From NCBI GenBank assembly GCA_002104895.1, contig MCFG01000063.1, positions 1-64,000 on the forward strand: a stretch of 64,000 nucleotides of DNA, read 5' to 3'. This DNA comes from Anaeromyces robustus. Lineage: Eukaryota > Neocallimastigomycota > Neocallimastigomycetes > Neocallimastigales > Neocallimastigaceae. The notes under the pieces are model-generated. The model did not search any database, was not told the DNA's origin, and saw nothing but the letters and a program-made list of their open reading frames with translations. Made by a program: the position numbers and the translations under genes. Below are positions 35,183 through 47,101 of this stretch, in pieces (the stretch's first letter is position 1; the number at the start of each line of letters is the position of its first letter).

Positions 35183-35840
35183 GATTTATAGTCATAGGCA
35201 TAATTTTATAATAGTTTATGTTTGATATTTTTATACAATCATTTTTTTATATTGTAATTTTTGTATTGTTTAGTTTAAAAAAAAAAAAAAAAGTTTGCTA
35301 ATATATAACAAATATGAAACAATTACTTACATAATATATTTAAAAAAATAATTTTAAAAAAATACTAAAAAAAAAAAAAAGAAATAACCAATAAAAAAAT
35401 AAATAAATAAGTAAATAAATAAATAAGTAAGTAAATAAATAAATATATATAAATAAGTAAATTTAAATTTTGTACAAGGGTTATAATATACATAAATACA
35501 ATGTTACATATATAACATAACCATTAAAATAGTAAAAAAAAAAAAAAAAATCTTTATAGATTTTAATTAAAGTTTATTTATTACATAATCTATTAAATAA
35601 TAACTTTCCAATAACTTTCTATAAAATTTTACCATAAAGTTTAATAAAAAGTTTTTAAACAAAAGTGATTTAACATTTAATTTTTATATGTAATATTAAA
35701 AAAAAAAAAAAAAAAACATTTATTATTATAAATTTTACTAAAAAAAATGCATTTTATATTATAATTAACTTTTTTTTTTATATAAAAAACTCTTCATATA
35801 TTAATCAATATTATAATAATATTAAATAATACTAATACAT

Positions 35841-35904
35841 TTTTTATAGATATATCATGTGATATTTCACATGAATATATATCGGAATAATATTCCATTC
35901 CATT
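35841..35904. repeat. Left arm of a distant inverted repeat
   Basis: This segment contains ATCATGTGATATTTCACATG and CGGAATAATATTCC. Read in reverse it matches 39617-39673 over about 60 bases. Each arm is itself built of small palindromes. Confidence 0.6.
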
Positions 35905-35990
35905 CCTTACCGTTTCTGTTGTCAACGCCCATAGTATATTAATAACAAAATTTTGTTCCTTTTTTACTTAATAATAAAATTATTATTAAT

Positions 35991-36050
35991 AAACAAGCCC
36001 CACAATATTAATAAATAAGCCCCACAATATTAATAAACAAGCCCCACAAT
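35991..36050. repeat. 22-bp tandem repeat (2.7 copies)
   Basis: Units of the form AAAYAAGCCCCACAATATTAAT are repeated at 35991, 36013 and 36035 (the last partial). The CCCCAC core is unusually G+C-rich for non-coding DNA here. A related AAAGCCACAATAT motif recurs near 36263. Confidence 0.75.
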
Positions 36051-36055
36051 CATTC

Positions 36056-37793
36056 CATATATAAATTATTTAATATTGATAAACATTTTGGAAATGATTG
36101 TATAAAGTTATTATTAATAATAAAGCCATAGTATTTACAAATTATCAAAAACCTTATATAATAATATTAATTTTTTATTAATTAATATTGTAATATTATA
36201 TAATATTAATACAAAATTTTTGTTCATTTTTTCCATAATAATAAAGTTATAATTCCTAATAAAGCCACAATATATACAGCTATCATCAAAAATCTTTATA
36301 TATTATTTTTATATTTAAATTTTTTTTGATTAACACTTTTTATATTAATTAAAGTTATTATTTTATATTATATAGTCTGTTTTATTTATATTGTTTTATT
36401 ATATTATATTAATAGTATTATTATTATTAAATATAAATTAAAGTTATAAATATTTCATTAATTTAACCAAATTAATATGTCTCAAACCACTTTTTTAAAA
36501 AAAATAAAAAATAATATATTAAATGTTAACATATTATTTAAAAAAAATTTTATATATTTTGTAACTATTTTTTATATATTTAAATAGGCTATTTCAATTA
36601 ATTTAATATATAATTATTATATATTATATTATATTATATTATATATAAATATATATAAAGCATGTTTAATTAATAATTTATATAATTTAAAGTTTTAAAA
36701 CTTTGGTTTATTTACCGTTTCATTCAAACAAATCTATTTTTTTTTATAATACACAAAATTGTATATATATATATAAAAAATACATTTATTTATGTTTAAA
36801 AATTATTTTTTTTTTTTTATTATAGCTACAGTATGATTTTTATAAATTTAATAAACCAATTAAATATTTTCATATATTATAATGGATTATTTATATATTG
36901 TCAATATATATAATATATATAATATATATATTATATTATTAAAACAATTATATACTAATAAATATTTATCTTTAAGGGAACAAAAATTTACCTTATTTTT
37001 TTTTTTTTGTATCCAATAAAATAATTTAATAATAATAAAAAAAAAAAAAAACTAATAAAATTTATTTATTTTTTAAATAATAATTTTTTATATTTATTTA
37101 TTTATTATTATTATTATTTATATTTATTTATTATTATTTTTTATTTTTTATTTTTAGTTATTCATTCTTTTTATTTTTTATTATTATTATTATTTTTTTT
37201 TTAATAATTTATTTTATTTAATATATATATATATTTTTTATTTCTTTGATTTTATTTATGGTATATAACCCTTAATTATTATTTACTATTTACTTTTTAT
37301 TAATATTAGTTATTTATTTAATTTTTTGTTTTTAAAACAAATTTAAAATTTATTTTTATTTAAATCATTTTAAATTCTATTTAAAAATTACTTTATATTT
37401 TAATTTTAATTTTTTATTTTTATTTTATTTATAAAAATAAAACATATATTATTATATTATCATTATATAATTATTTAATTAATAACTTTTATTTTAAAGA
37501 TATATTTTTTAAATATATATAAATTATGTATATTTTCTTTTTTTTTTTATTTTTAATTTATTAATTATAAATATAAAATAATGAATATTAATAGATTCAT
37601 ATAATTTATTTACAAGAAAAAAAGTTTTTTTTTCTTTTGTTTTTATTATTTAAAAAATAATTGAAAAACTATATTTTCTTTAAATACAATTACTGAATTT
37701 ATATTCTCTAAAAATTTATGGTATTTCTACTTTATAGTAAAAGTAGTTTATGTATTTATTTTTATAAAGTATAAAACTTAATCATTTACTTAT
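36056..37793. other. Non-coding region downstream of the deacetylase
   Basis: A/T homopolymers and dinucleotide runs. No gene seen. Confidence 0.6.
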
Positions 37794-38723
37794 TTAAAGA
37801 TAGTTAATAACAGCTAATAATACTACGGCAATAGTTGAAAAAATAGAAATAGTTTGAGTAGAAGCTCCATTCTTTAATTGTGAATTTGGATCAGTATTTG
37901 GAATTGGAGTGTTTGTGGCAACTGGTGCAGCTGGGAGGGTAGTAGTAGAAGCAGTAGCATTAGCAACATTAGCTAAACTATCAACATTTTGATAAGCAGA
38001 CATACCAAGACATTGATCCATAGTAACAAATCTCCATCCACGAGACTTAATAATTGGAATTACAATTTCTAAATTACGTTTAGCAGTAACTTCATTAATA
38101 TCGTGATTTAAAGCAATAAGACTAACTTGAGTTGGATCACTTTGATTTAAAACAGTTAAATAATTATCAGTAGCATTAACAGTTGAAGTTCCATTAACTT
38201 CTAATTCATGAGCTTCCTTCCAATCAAGAGAATCTAAATTCCAATTAATAATAGCCTTAAGACCTTCTTGATCAATGATTTTACCATTTGCTTCAGTAAC
38301 TTCACCTAATGGTGGTCTGAAGAAGGTTGGCTTTACACCAATAAGGTTAAATAAAAGGTCATTTAAACCTTTAATTTCAGTAAGAACTTGTTCATCAGTT
38401 AATTGAGTAATACCATCAGCTGGGTGATTTAAGGTATGACTAGCAATATTATGTCCTTCAGCATATTCTCTCTTAATAATTTCTTGAGCAGCTGGAGTAT
38501 TGGCAACATCAACACAATTGTTACCGTTAACGAAGAAGGTAGCTTTAACGTTTTCCTTCTTAAGGATATCAAGAACTAATGGAGTATTTTCAAGATTTGG
38601 TCCATCATCAAAAGTTAAAGCGAAGTCACCTGGAGTTTTACAGGTTTGAATTACTTCGAAACCAAATGAAGATTGAACTAAAGTAGCAGCAGCAAGTAAT
38701 AAAGCGTTTTTAATAGAGAACAT
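37794..38723 (-). CDS. CE4 polysaccharide (chitin) deacetylase, probably GPI-anchored
   Basis: A single exon of 309 residues. Residues 1-21 are a signal peptide (MFSIKNALLLAAATLVQSSFG). The NodB-type deacetylase domain covers about 28-245, with the family motifs in order: TFDDGP (38-43, catalytic base and metal Asp), SHTLNH (95-100, the two metal His), FRPPLGE (135-141), DSLDW (164-168) and LNHD (205-208, catalytic His). The enzyme removes acetyl groups from N-acetylglucosamine polymers; in fungi this usually converts wall chitin to chitosan. A Thr/Ala/Pro linker is followed by NGAS and a hydrophobic C-terminal tail (about 290-309), which is a GPI-anchor signal pattern. No dockerin is present, so it is more likely a wall-remodelling enzyme than a cellulosome part. 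Some CE4 members are acetylxylan esterases, which remains an alternative. Confidence 0.9.
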   Translation of the reverse strand: MFSIKNALLLAAATLVQSSFGFEVIQTCKTPGDFALTFDDGPNLENTPLVLDILKKENVKATFFVNGNNCVDVANTPAAQEIIKREYAEGHNIASHTLNHPADGITQLTDEQVLTEIKGLNDLLFNLIGVKPTFFRPPLGEVTEANGKIIDQEGLKAIINWNLDSLDWKEAHELEVNGTSTVNATDNYLTVLNQSDPTQVSLIALNHDINEVTAKRNLEIVIPIIKSRGWRFVTMDQCLGMSAYQNVDSLANVANATASTTTLPAAPVATNTPIPNTDPNSQLKNGASTQTISIFSTIAVVLLAVINYL

Positions 38724-39616
38724 TTTTTAAAAATTTATAAATTTATAAATTTAATAATATATAATTTTTATTAATTTTTGATTTTGTATTTGTTTTTATT
38801 TATTAATATTAATTTTGATTTATTTATTAAATTATTTTTGATTTTGATTTGATTTATTTTATATTATTTTTATAATATAATAATATATTTTTTTATTTTA
38901 TTTTTATATTTTGTTTTTAATTCTTTCTTTTTTTTTTTTTTTTTTTATTTTATTTTATTGTTTTTTTTTTTTTTAAAAAAAAAAACCTCTATTTATTTTT
39001 TATATATAATTGTTTCTTTTTTTTATATTTTCAAAAAAAAAAAAAAAAATCAAATTAGAGAATATTTTCTGATATTTATACTTAGAAAATATCTTATTTA
39101 AAAAGATATATTTTTTTTTGACAATTGTATACATAATAATATGTATATACATATAATTATGTATTGTTCCTATTAAGCCACAATAAATAATATTTGAAGA
39201 TTTATTTATATTATATTTAAATTTAAGAACAATCATAAATTAATAATATATTAAAATCAACACCTTTAGTATTAATTAAAATTAATTTTGATATATTATT
39301 ATTTATTTATTCATTATATATTTATTTGTTTATTTATTATTCAATATTTAAATGTTATAAATTTATTTATATATTTATTATTTATGTATTTATTATTTAT
39401 AAAAATAATGAAAATTTAATTTATATATTTTTAAAATTTGATAATATTAATTAACTAATAATATATAAATATATATGGAGAATCTTCTACAAATAAATAT
39501 TAATAGAATATATATTGAATATAAATTAAATTAAAATAATAATATAAATCATAAGGTTAAAAAAAGGATTAAAAAATTATTATTAATAATTAAATTGTTT
39601 TTCATTGAATTATTCA

Positions 39617-39673
39617 TTCATTGGAATATAATTCCGATATATCCATGTGAATATCACATGATTATCCATAAAA
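39617..39673. repeat. Right arm of a distant inverted repeat
   Basis: GGAATATAATTCCGATATAT and CATGTGAATATCACATGAT mirror the arm at 35841-35904. About 3.7 kb lies between the arms, including the deacetylase gene. Confidence 0.6.
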
Positions 39674-39854
39674 TTTTTATTAATTGTTTAAATTTAATGA
39701 ATAAATAATAATATTAAATAAATAAATATTAAATATAATATATATTAAATAAATAAATGATTTATATTATTATTTAAGCAAAAATTTATAAATATTTTCA
39801 TACGGAATGAATATTTAAAATATTGATATTAATTAAATAGAAATACCTTATTTA

Positions 39855-40235
39855 ACATTATAATAATAGTAATAATAATAAAATAAATATAAGAATAGTA
39901 ATAATAAATTTAATAATAATAGTAATAATAATTATAAATTATTATTACTATTATTATATTATAATTAATTATAAAATATTTATAAATTATTTTAAATTAT
40001 TATTATTAATTATTACTATTATTATTTTTATTATTATTATTACTATTATTATATTTATTTTATTAATATTTATTAATATTTATTATTATTATTATTATTA
40101 TATTTATTTTATTATTATTACTATTATTATTACTATAATTATTACTATTATTATTACTATTACTATTACTATTACTATTATTATTGCTATTATTATTATT
40201 ATAATTACTATTACTATTATCACTGCTATTATTAT
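39855..40235. repeat. Mirror-arranged AAT/ACT microsatellite field
   Basis: The left part is rich in AATAGTAAT units on this strand and the right part in ATTACTATT. The field could fold back on itself. It lies between the deacetylase and the Gypsy element. Confidence 0.65.
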
Positions 40236-40566
40236 ATATATACTTTTTTTAATTTACATTATAATTTTAAATATATTATTTTCTTTCCACATTCAATAAA
40301 ATATTATTATAAAGTAAAAGTTATCCTACTAAAGTTTTTACTTCCAACTTTATAATTTTTTATTTGCGATTGGTCTACATTTTAACTCAATTTTTCATTT
40401 CTACCGTAGCATGCATTAAATAAATGATATTCTTCCAAAAGAATTTCTCTATAAAAAAAATTTTTTTATTTTTTGTTAATTATAAAAAAATAATTTTTAA
40501 TCAATATTTTTATTAAATATATAAATAAAACTATTTAAATTTTTTTTTTTTTTATTATACAATTTC

Positions 40567-40615
40567 AAGTTTTAAGTTTAAAAATTTCAAAAAAAAAATT
40601 TTAAACTTAAAACTT
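40567..40615. repeat. 17-bp perfect stem-loop
   Basis: AAGTTTTAAGTTTAAAA (40567-40583) is mirrored exactly at 40599-40615. Confidence 0.6.
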
Positions 40616-40735
40616 TTTTTGAAATTTTTAATATAAGTAGAATACTAAAATTCTAATTAATTAAAAAGAATAATTTGTTATTTTGTGACCATATTTTGGC
40701 TAAATATAATATTTGAATAATTTGGTGTAACTTAA

Positions 40736-40996
40736 TATCAAAAGGTTAAACAAACGAAATAGGCTGAAAGTTATTAAATGTGGCTTGTAATAAATTTTGT
40801 CTTTTTTTTTTATTTAAAATTTAGTTTAAGAATATTATTATTTATTAAAGTTAAATAGTAATTAAATTTATAATTGTTTCTAACTATCGATATAAAAAAT
40901 TAATTAATAAAGATTATGGTTAAATCTTCAATTTGGATTATTCAGACGATAATCTCTTTTATGAAGAAAAAATATAAGAGTGATTTTTCTTCATAT

Positions 40997-41032
<36 letters not shown>

Positions 41033-41318
41033 CTAAATTTAAACTATATAAATAAACTAACTAATATTACTAATAGAAAATGAGTTATTAGTAATAAAAA
41101 TGATTAATTACTAAAAGCATAAAAATATTATTAATACATTAATAATTATTATTTTTACAGAAATAAAATAATTTCTAAAATATTCTAATTATTAATAATA
41201 AAATTGATAAAATATTTAAATTATTCCTAAACTATTTTTGAGGCTTGAATTAAATTTTAATTATTAATTATTATTAGTAAAAAATAATTTTATTATATTT
41301 ATTAATATATTATTGACA
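40736..41318 (-). repeat. 3' LTR of the Gypsy element
   Basis: 583 bp, in element orientation TGTCAATA to TTTTGATA. It contains a 31-base T run (A run in element orientation). It matches the other LTR throughout as far as I compared. Confidence 0.9.
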
Positions 41319-41349
41319 CGGTCCTCTTCCAAAGTCGGATTCCAGACGA

Positions 41350-44271
41350 CTAATGAAATTTTTCTAATCGTTCAATGTGAACGATTGGTGAGAATCTTGA
41401 ACCGGAAGGTAGTTCTAATTTAGCAGTGACTGGTGATAGCATTTCAATAATTTTGTAGGGGCCAAAACGTCTTAAGTCGAATTTTTTAGATCTTCTTGAG
41501 GAGGGAACAAAATTCAGCCATACATAGTCATTAACCTTAAAATCAGGGCCTGTGGCGCGTTTTTTATCAGCTTGTTGTTTGTAAATTAATTTATTTTTAT
41601 TAATAATATTGTAAATTTTATTAAAGTGGCTTGACCAATCTAATGTAGTATATTCTGCAACATTAGAAGCATGTTGGGAGGAAACAAAAGGATCAAAATT
41701 AAGTTTATAGCCATAAACAATTTCAAATGGTGATTGAGAAGTAGTAGAGTTAACTGAATTATTAATTGCAAATTCAACAAGTGGTAAATAATAAGTCCAA
41801 AGTGCTGGTTTTTCAAATGTAATACAGCGTAAAACTTGGGAAACAACACCATTCATACGTTCCGCTTGGCCATTACTTTGATGATGATGAGCAGTCGAGT
41901 AAAGGCAATTAACATTTAATGATTCTAAAAGCTTTTTCCAAAATCGGGAGGTAAATTGGCTTCCTCGATCTGATGTAATAGAAGCAGGTAATCCATGTAA
42001 AGAGAAAATATGTTTCATGAATAAATTGGCAATATCTTCAGCGGATGGAGTACCAGAAACAGGAATAAAGTGAACCATTTTACTAAATTGGTCGGAAACA
42101 GTCATAATAGAGTCGAAACCAGAGGATGGTGGAAGATCAGTGAGAAAATCGACATTAACATGAGTCCATGGTTTGGAAGGAGTATCGGATAATTGGACAA
42201 GTCCGTATGGCGCATGATTTTTATCTTTAGTTGTGGCGCAGCGAATACAATTTTTTACAAAGGTATCGACATCTTCAATTAAATTTGGCCAATAATAATA
42301 TCTTGCGAGTAATTCTTCAGTCTTCTTATTGCTAAAATGTCCAGCTACTGGATTGGAATGATATTGATTCATAATGTCATAGCGAAGTTCCTTAGGCAAA
42401 TAAATCCTATAGTTATAATATAAAATATCGTTAATTAATTCAAAATTTTTATTATTATTGTTATTACCTTTAATTAAATCAATAATCTTTAATATTTCCG
42501 GATTGCTTGAGTAAAGATTTTTAATATTATCGAAAAAATCACAGTTATTAACAGAGGAAGTAATAAGTCCTACAAAGAAATCGGGGCGTCTCGATAAAAT
42601 ATCTGCCTTTTTATTTGAGGCTCCATTTCTGTATACAATTTCGTAATTAAATTTTGATAAGAATTCGTACCAACGAATTTGACGATCGGATAATAAATCG
42701 GCTCTTTTAGGAAACTTGAGATTACGGTGGTCGCAATAAATCTTAAAAGGAAATTTTGCACCTTGTAAATGATTTCTCCATTCTTTAAGGGCGGCAATAA
42801 TGGCGAGAAGTTCCTTTGGTTTACGTTCATCAAAAACTTCTTTAATTTCCATAAGTTCTTCAGGAATTTTGGGTTGTGTTTCTTCTTTAGGATTTAATTC
42901 TTCTTCGTCTGAATCATACAATTCATCAGTAGAAATAAAATCTTTAATTAAATTAACATTATTATGTTCGGATAATTCATCAGCAAATTGTAATCGTAAT
43001 GTATTGTCAATGTAGTAAATGTGTGGCTTATTATTTAATATGTAATCGTAACCTATGATTCCTACATAGTTTTCTAATTGAATAATATAAAAGGTAGTGT
43101 CACTAGAATGATTTTCATAGCTAAGTTTTAGTGGTTCTGTTTTTCCAAAAACAACGGAAGATCCATTAATACCATTAACTTGTTTTAAGTTTTCATCTTT
43201 AATTATTTTGATATTATTTTCTTCTACAAAATTTTTACTTAAAAAGGATTTACAAGCACCAGTATCGAATAAAAGTGGCGCATCAATAATTTGATTATCA
43301 TGGTGTATATTGAAATTAAGAATTGGACCAGATTGTTCATTTTGTGGGTCCATACAAGGAATTGAATTAACCATATTGGAAGAGTCTTTAAGTGTCAGAC
43401 CAGGTTGTTTATTTTTTAAGTCCTTACAAAAAATTGTGCTAACATTATTAGAAGAATTTTGTTGTTGATTTCTTATGTCCTTTTGACGGCGAAAGCAGTT
43501 ATCTTCAGTGTGTCCTAGGCGTTTACAATAAGCACATCTAGTTGGCGGGTTATTGCTATTATTATTCTTGTTGCGTGTATTGTTACGAAATTTATTATTA
43601 TTAGAACTCGTATTAGATGTGGCTTGATTGGAAAATGTACGGGAATTTCGGCTAGTACGTGCAGCTAAATGTCTGTCCAAACGAATGGCTAAACGGGCAA
43701 GATCATCTAAGTTATCTGGTAGCGGAAAGATACTATCCAAACGGTCTTGCACTCTTGAGTCTAAACCATGGTAGAAAGTGTCCATAAGTAAAGATTCATC
43801 TGATTCGACGAAAACAGCTAGGCGGCGGAATTCGTTTACGTAATCGATCGCGTTTCCAATACCATGTTGACGGAGTCTTCTGAATTGACTTTGATGGTGG
43901 TAATCTAAGTCAGGGTCTCCAAAAGTGTTACGAAGTCTTTTAATAAATTCTGTCGAGTTGCTTAGAAAGGCAGGATAACGTTCACATAGTTTAGCAGCCC
44001 ATTCATAGGCAGGTCCACCCATATTGTTTATCATATATCGTACTTCTTTCTTCATGTCTGGGAAGAACGTAGGGTAGCTACTGAAATTACACTTGCAATG
44101 AGCAATGAAGGATTCTACCATATTTCTGTCTCCACAAAATCTAGGAGGGCGGCGAATAATTTCATCCTTGATTTCCATAGCGGCATCATCTTGTTGGTCG
44201 GTCTCATTATTTAGTTCTGGTTGAGGCTGAACAGCAGGAATAAAAAGTTGTTTGATGGATGAACGTTCCAT
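41350..44271 (-). pseudogene. Gypsy gag-pol coding region (fossil)
   Basis: Recognisable parts, in order: a retrotransposon gag domain, a CCHC zinc knuckle (CAYCKRLGHTEDNC), an aspartic protease motif (FDTGA), an RNase H-type segment (CDHRNLKF), the zinc-binding start of integrase, and the integrase core (VDFLTDLP, SDRGSQF, HHHQSNGQAERMNG). No chromodomain was recognised at the C-terminus. Order and motifs place it in Ty3/Gypsy. It is treated as a broken copy with about one break. Confidence 0.85.
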
Positions 44272-44349
44272 GTTTTGTAAACGATTAATTATAGCTAAAG
44301 AGAGTAGGTGAGTAATTAAAACTTCCAGGGTATTTCTTGGTTATATGCG

Positions 44350-44363
44350 ATAAAAGAGATTAT
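44350..44363 (-). promoter_or_regulatory. Primer-binding site candidate, possibly self-priming
   Basis: The 14 bases next to the 5' LTR (ATAATCTCTTTTAT in element orientation) do not start with the usual TGG of a tRNA 3'-end site. They are perfectly complementary to a segment inside the LTR (44577-44590). That layout resembles the self-primed Tf1/sushi group. Confidence 0.5.
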
Positions 44364-44624
44364 TATCAAAAGGTTAAACAAACGAAATAGGCTGAAAGTT
44401 ATTAAATGTGGCTTGTAATAAATTTTGTCTTTTTTTTTTATTTAAAATTTAGTTTAAGAATATTATTATTTATTAAAGTTAAATAGTAATTAAATTTATA
44501 ATTGTTTCTAACTATCGATATAAAAAATTAATTAATAAAGATTATGGTTAAATCTTCAATTTGGATTATTCAGACGATAATCTCTTTTATGAAGAAAAAA
44601 TATAAGAGTGATTTTTCTTCATAT

Positions 44625-44660
<36 letters not shown>

Positions 44661-44946
44661 CTAAATTTAAACTATATAAATAAACTAACTAATATTACTA
44701 ATAGAAAATGAGTTATTAGTAATAAAAATGATTAATTACTAAAAGCATAAAAATATTATTAATACATTAATAATTATTATTTTTACAGAAATAAAATAAT
44801 TTCTAAAATATTCTAATTATTAATAATAAAATTGATAAAATATTTAAATTATTCCTAAACTATTTTTGAGGCTTGAATTAAATTTTAATTATTAATTATT
44901 ATTAGTAAAAAATAATTTTATTATATTTATTAATATATTATTGACA
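44364..44946 (-). repeat. 5' LTR of the Gypsy element
   Basis: 583 bp. A TATAAATA box-like sequence lies near 44622-44630, about 32-40 bases before the possible transcript start at the self-complementary segment (44590). Confidence 0.9.
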
Positions 44947-44951
44947 CTTAA

Positions 44952-45550
44952 TTTTTAATTTTTATTTTAAATTTTATATATTAAAAAAAAAAAAAACTTT
45001 AATATTATTATTTTTTATATATAATTTTATTATTATTATTTTTTAAATAGAATTTATATATATATATATAATATCATAAAGTATTTAATTAATAATAATA
45101 ATAATTGTGAAACATTATTTAAAAAAAAAAAAAAAAAAACAACTTTATATATTATTTTTATTTTTTTAAATATATATTTGTACTATAAAATAAATTCATT
45201 TTTCTTCTCATTTTTATGTTATAATTATTATTATTTTATTATTTTTTACTTTTTTTTCCCTTAATTTATATTAAATAATATGATGATACATTTTATTTTA
45301 ACATATTTTTTATAATATGATTAACATTATGATAATATTTATTTTGTATTATATATGAAATATTAATAATTATTTCCTTTTTTTTTTTTTTTTTTTACTA
45401 TTTTAATATTTCTTATACTCTAAAATATATTTCTTTTTTTTATTTTTTTTATTCTTTTATTTTTTAGAATATTACTTTATATATATGTATATATTTATAT
45501 ATTTTTTTTCTCATTAATTATTTTTTTATTTTACATTTAGTTATAATTGG
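44952..45550. other. Non-coding A/T-rich stretch
   Basis: Downstream region of the esterase gene; homopolymers and AT repeats only. Confidence 0.6.
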
Positions 45551-47101
45551 TTAATTATTTTTTATTCTACATTTAGTTATAATTTTGGTTTTTCTAATTT
45601 TTGTAAAAGTTTGATATTCAACTTTAGTCGTTGATTGATTTTGATTTTCAGTTTCATTTTTTTTGAATAACATTTGAATAAAATCATTAAAACCATTATA
45701 CCAAACTGGGAAATCATGAGTACCTCCTGGATATGTATATTCTTTAAAGATTTCAATTCTATCCCAATTTTTCATAGAATTAACATGAGATGGGTATCTT
45801 CCATAAACTGATAAATCTTTATCCCCACAAGTTAAATAAAGATTGTGAATTTTAAGACCATTAAAATCTGGATTACTATCAACTTCTGCAATAATATCAT
45901 CAGGTTGCATTTGTAAACCTGGAGAAAATCCAGCAAAATTACTAATAAGATCAAGACATTGTCTAATACCAATAGTGAATGTTTGTCCACCTCCTAATGA
46001 AAGACCAGCAAGAGCAACATGATCACGACCTTCTTTTACATTAAAGTTTTCTCTAAGGTATGGAAGAATATCATTTCTAAGTTCATTTTGGAATACATTA
46101 TAACCATCAAGATCATAACCAGCTCCATTTGGTCCCCAATTTTTACTTGCAACACCAGTAACTACAACAAGAATAAATTTTTCAACATTACCACTAGCCA
46201 TTCCTCTATCCATATAACCTTTAATTTTTCCACCACGACCTTTATTAGAAAGTCCCCAAGTGTTTTCATTTTGACCACGTCCATGAAGTAATACAAATAC
46301 AGGATATTCTATAGTTTTATCATTAGCATCATATCCAGATGGAAGATAAACCCAAGCATGTTTTTTATATCTATCAGCATCTGTTAAGGCTGATTCTTCA
46401 ACAGTATAATCTCTTGTTGGATAATAAATTTCAATAACTGAACCACGTTGTGATTCTATTAAGCCATCATCAAAAGCTTTATCTTCAACAGCATCTTTTT
46501 TTGCATTGAATTTTACATTCTTTAATTTAACTTTAAGTTGATCACCATCATTATTTCCTCTTTGATAATCATTGAATTTAATTGCAAAACCTAAAATAAA
46601 ATCAAAATCAGAACTTGCTTTGATTTTTTCTGAAAAATCAGAAGGAATTTTAATATTATATTTAAGAGTTCCAGAAATTTCTTCGGCATCAACATATTCA
46701 AGGTCTTCAAATCCACCAAACATACCAGTTGAATCCCAAGGAAGAATTCTAATACAAAAACTTGGATTTTTAGCTTCAGTATTCCATTTTCCTTCAATAG
46801 GATTATAATCTAATTCTATATCAATAGATTCATAATTTGAAATATTAATTTCGTCTTTGTTTTCTTTGGCATAAAAAGAAAGACCGCCACCAGCACCACG
46901 ATTGGCTGTAGCAATCCAAGAAACAGAACCATCATCTGCTTCTATAATATCAGTAGCAACAGAACCATCTGTGAATATAGAAAATTTTTCTTTAGTATCA
47001 CGTAAAGTAATACCATAAGTAATTTCACAAGAAATTGCTGATAAATATAACACTAAAAGTGTAAGTGTCCAGAAAATATGGTTTTGAAATTTTTTGAACA
47101 T
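45551..47101 (-). CDS. CE1-type esterase (feruloyl or acetylxylan esterase) with N-terminal beta-rich domain
   Basis: A single exon of 516 residues. Residues 1-24 form a signal peptide (ending LYLSAISC). Residues about 26-200 are a beta-rich domain with many Asp/Trp/Phe, resembling carbohydrate-binding jelly-roll modules; I cannot name the family. The esterase domain (about 215-480) is of the alpha/beta-hydrolase esterase-D type. It shows YPVFVLLHGRGQNENTW (oxyanion region), the nucleophile elbow GLSLGG (Ser 368), CGDKD (likely acid near 426-429) and GGTHDFPVW (His 462). CE1 enzymes remove ferulate or acetate from xylan side chains, so it would aid hemicellulose breakdown in the gut. No dockerin is seen; the C-terminal tail is Lys/Arg-rich. 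The ATG directly follows the poly-T leader and starts the only convincing signal peptide. Feruloyl versus acetyl specificity cannot be settled from motifs. Confidence 0.88.
   Translation of the reverse strand: MFKKFQNHIFWTLTLLVLYLSAISCEITYGITLRDTKEKFSIFTDGSVATDIIEADDGSVSWIATANRGAGGGLSFYAKENKDEINISNYESIDIELDYNPIEGKWNTEAKNPSFCIRILPWDSTGMFGGFEDLEYVDAEEISGTLKYNIKIPSDFSEKIKASSDFDFILGFAIKFNDYQRGNNDGDQLKVKLKNVKFNAKKDAVEDKAFDDGLIESQRGSVIEIYYPTRDYTVEESALTDADRYKKHAWVYLPSGYDANDKTIEYPVFVLLHGRGQNENTWGLSNKGRGGKIKGYMDRGMASGNVEKFILVVVTGVASKNWGPNGAGYDLDGYNVFQNELRNDILPYLRENFNVKEGRDHVALAGLSLGGGQTFTIGIRQCLDLISNFAGFSPGLQMQPDDIIAEVDSNPDFNGLKIHNLYLTCGDKDLSVYGRYPSHVNSMKNWDRIEIFKEYTYPGGTHDFPVWYNGFNDFIQMLFKKNETENQNQSTTKVEYQTFTKIRKTKIITKCRIKNN

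Larger units (their letters stand above)
34099..35840. other. Non-coding region after the NRPS
   Basis: A/T-rich DNA with two short hairpins and one short exon-like open stretch (35060-35182). No complete gene is seen. Confidence 0.55.
38724..40730. other. Non-coding region upstream of the deacetylase
   Basis: Presumed promoter of the deacetylase, the right arm of the distant inverted repeat (39617-39673), and a large ATT/ACT microsatellite field. No gene seen. Confidence 0.6.
40731..44951 (-). mobile_element. Ty3/Gypsy LTR retrotransposon (fossil copy)
   Basis: The element reads on the minus strand. It has 583-bp LTRs at 44364-44946 (5') and 40736-41318 (3') that looked identical when read side by side. 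They are flanked by the 5-bp target duplication CTTAA (40731-40735 and 44947-44951). A polypurine tract (GGAAGAGGACC) abuts the 3' LTR. Near-identical LTRs imply a very recent insertion. The copy looks broken, with about one break. Confidence 0.92.

Noticed and set aside
38999-39236. 78-residue minus-strand frame upstream of the deacetylase
   Set aside because: Phe/Ile/Lys-rich translation of A/T-rich DNA, not supported by splice signals or motifs.
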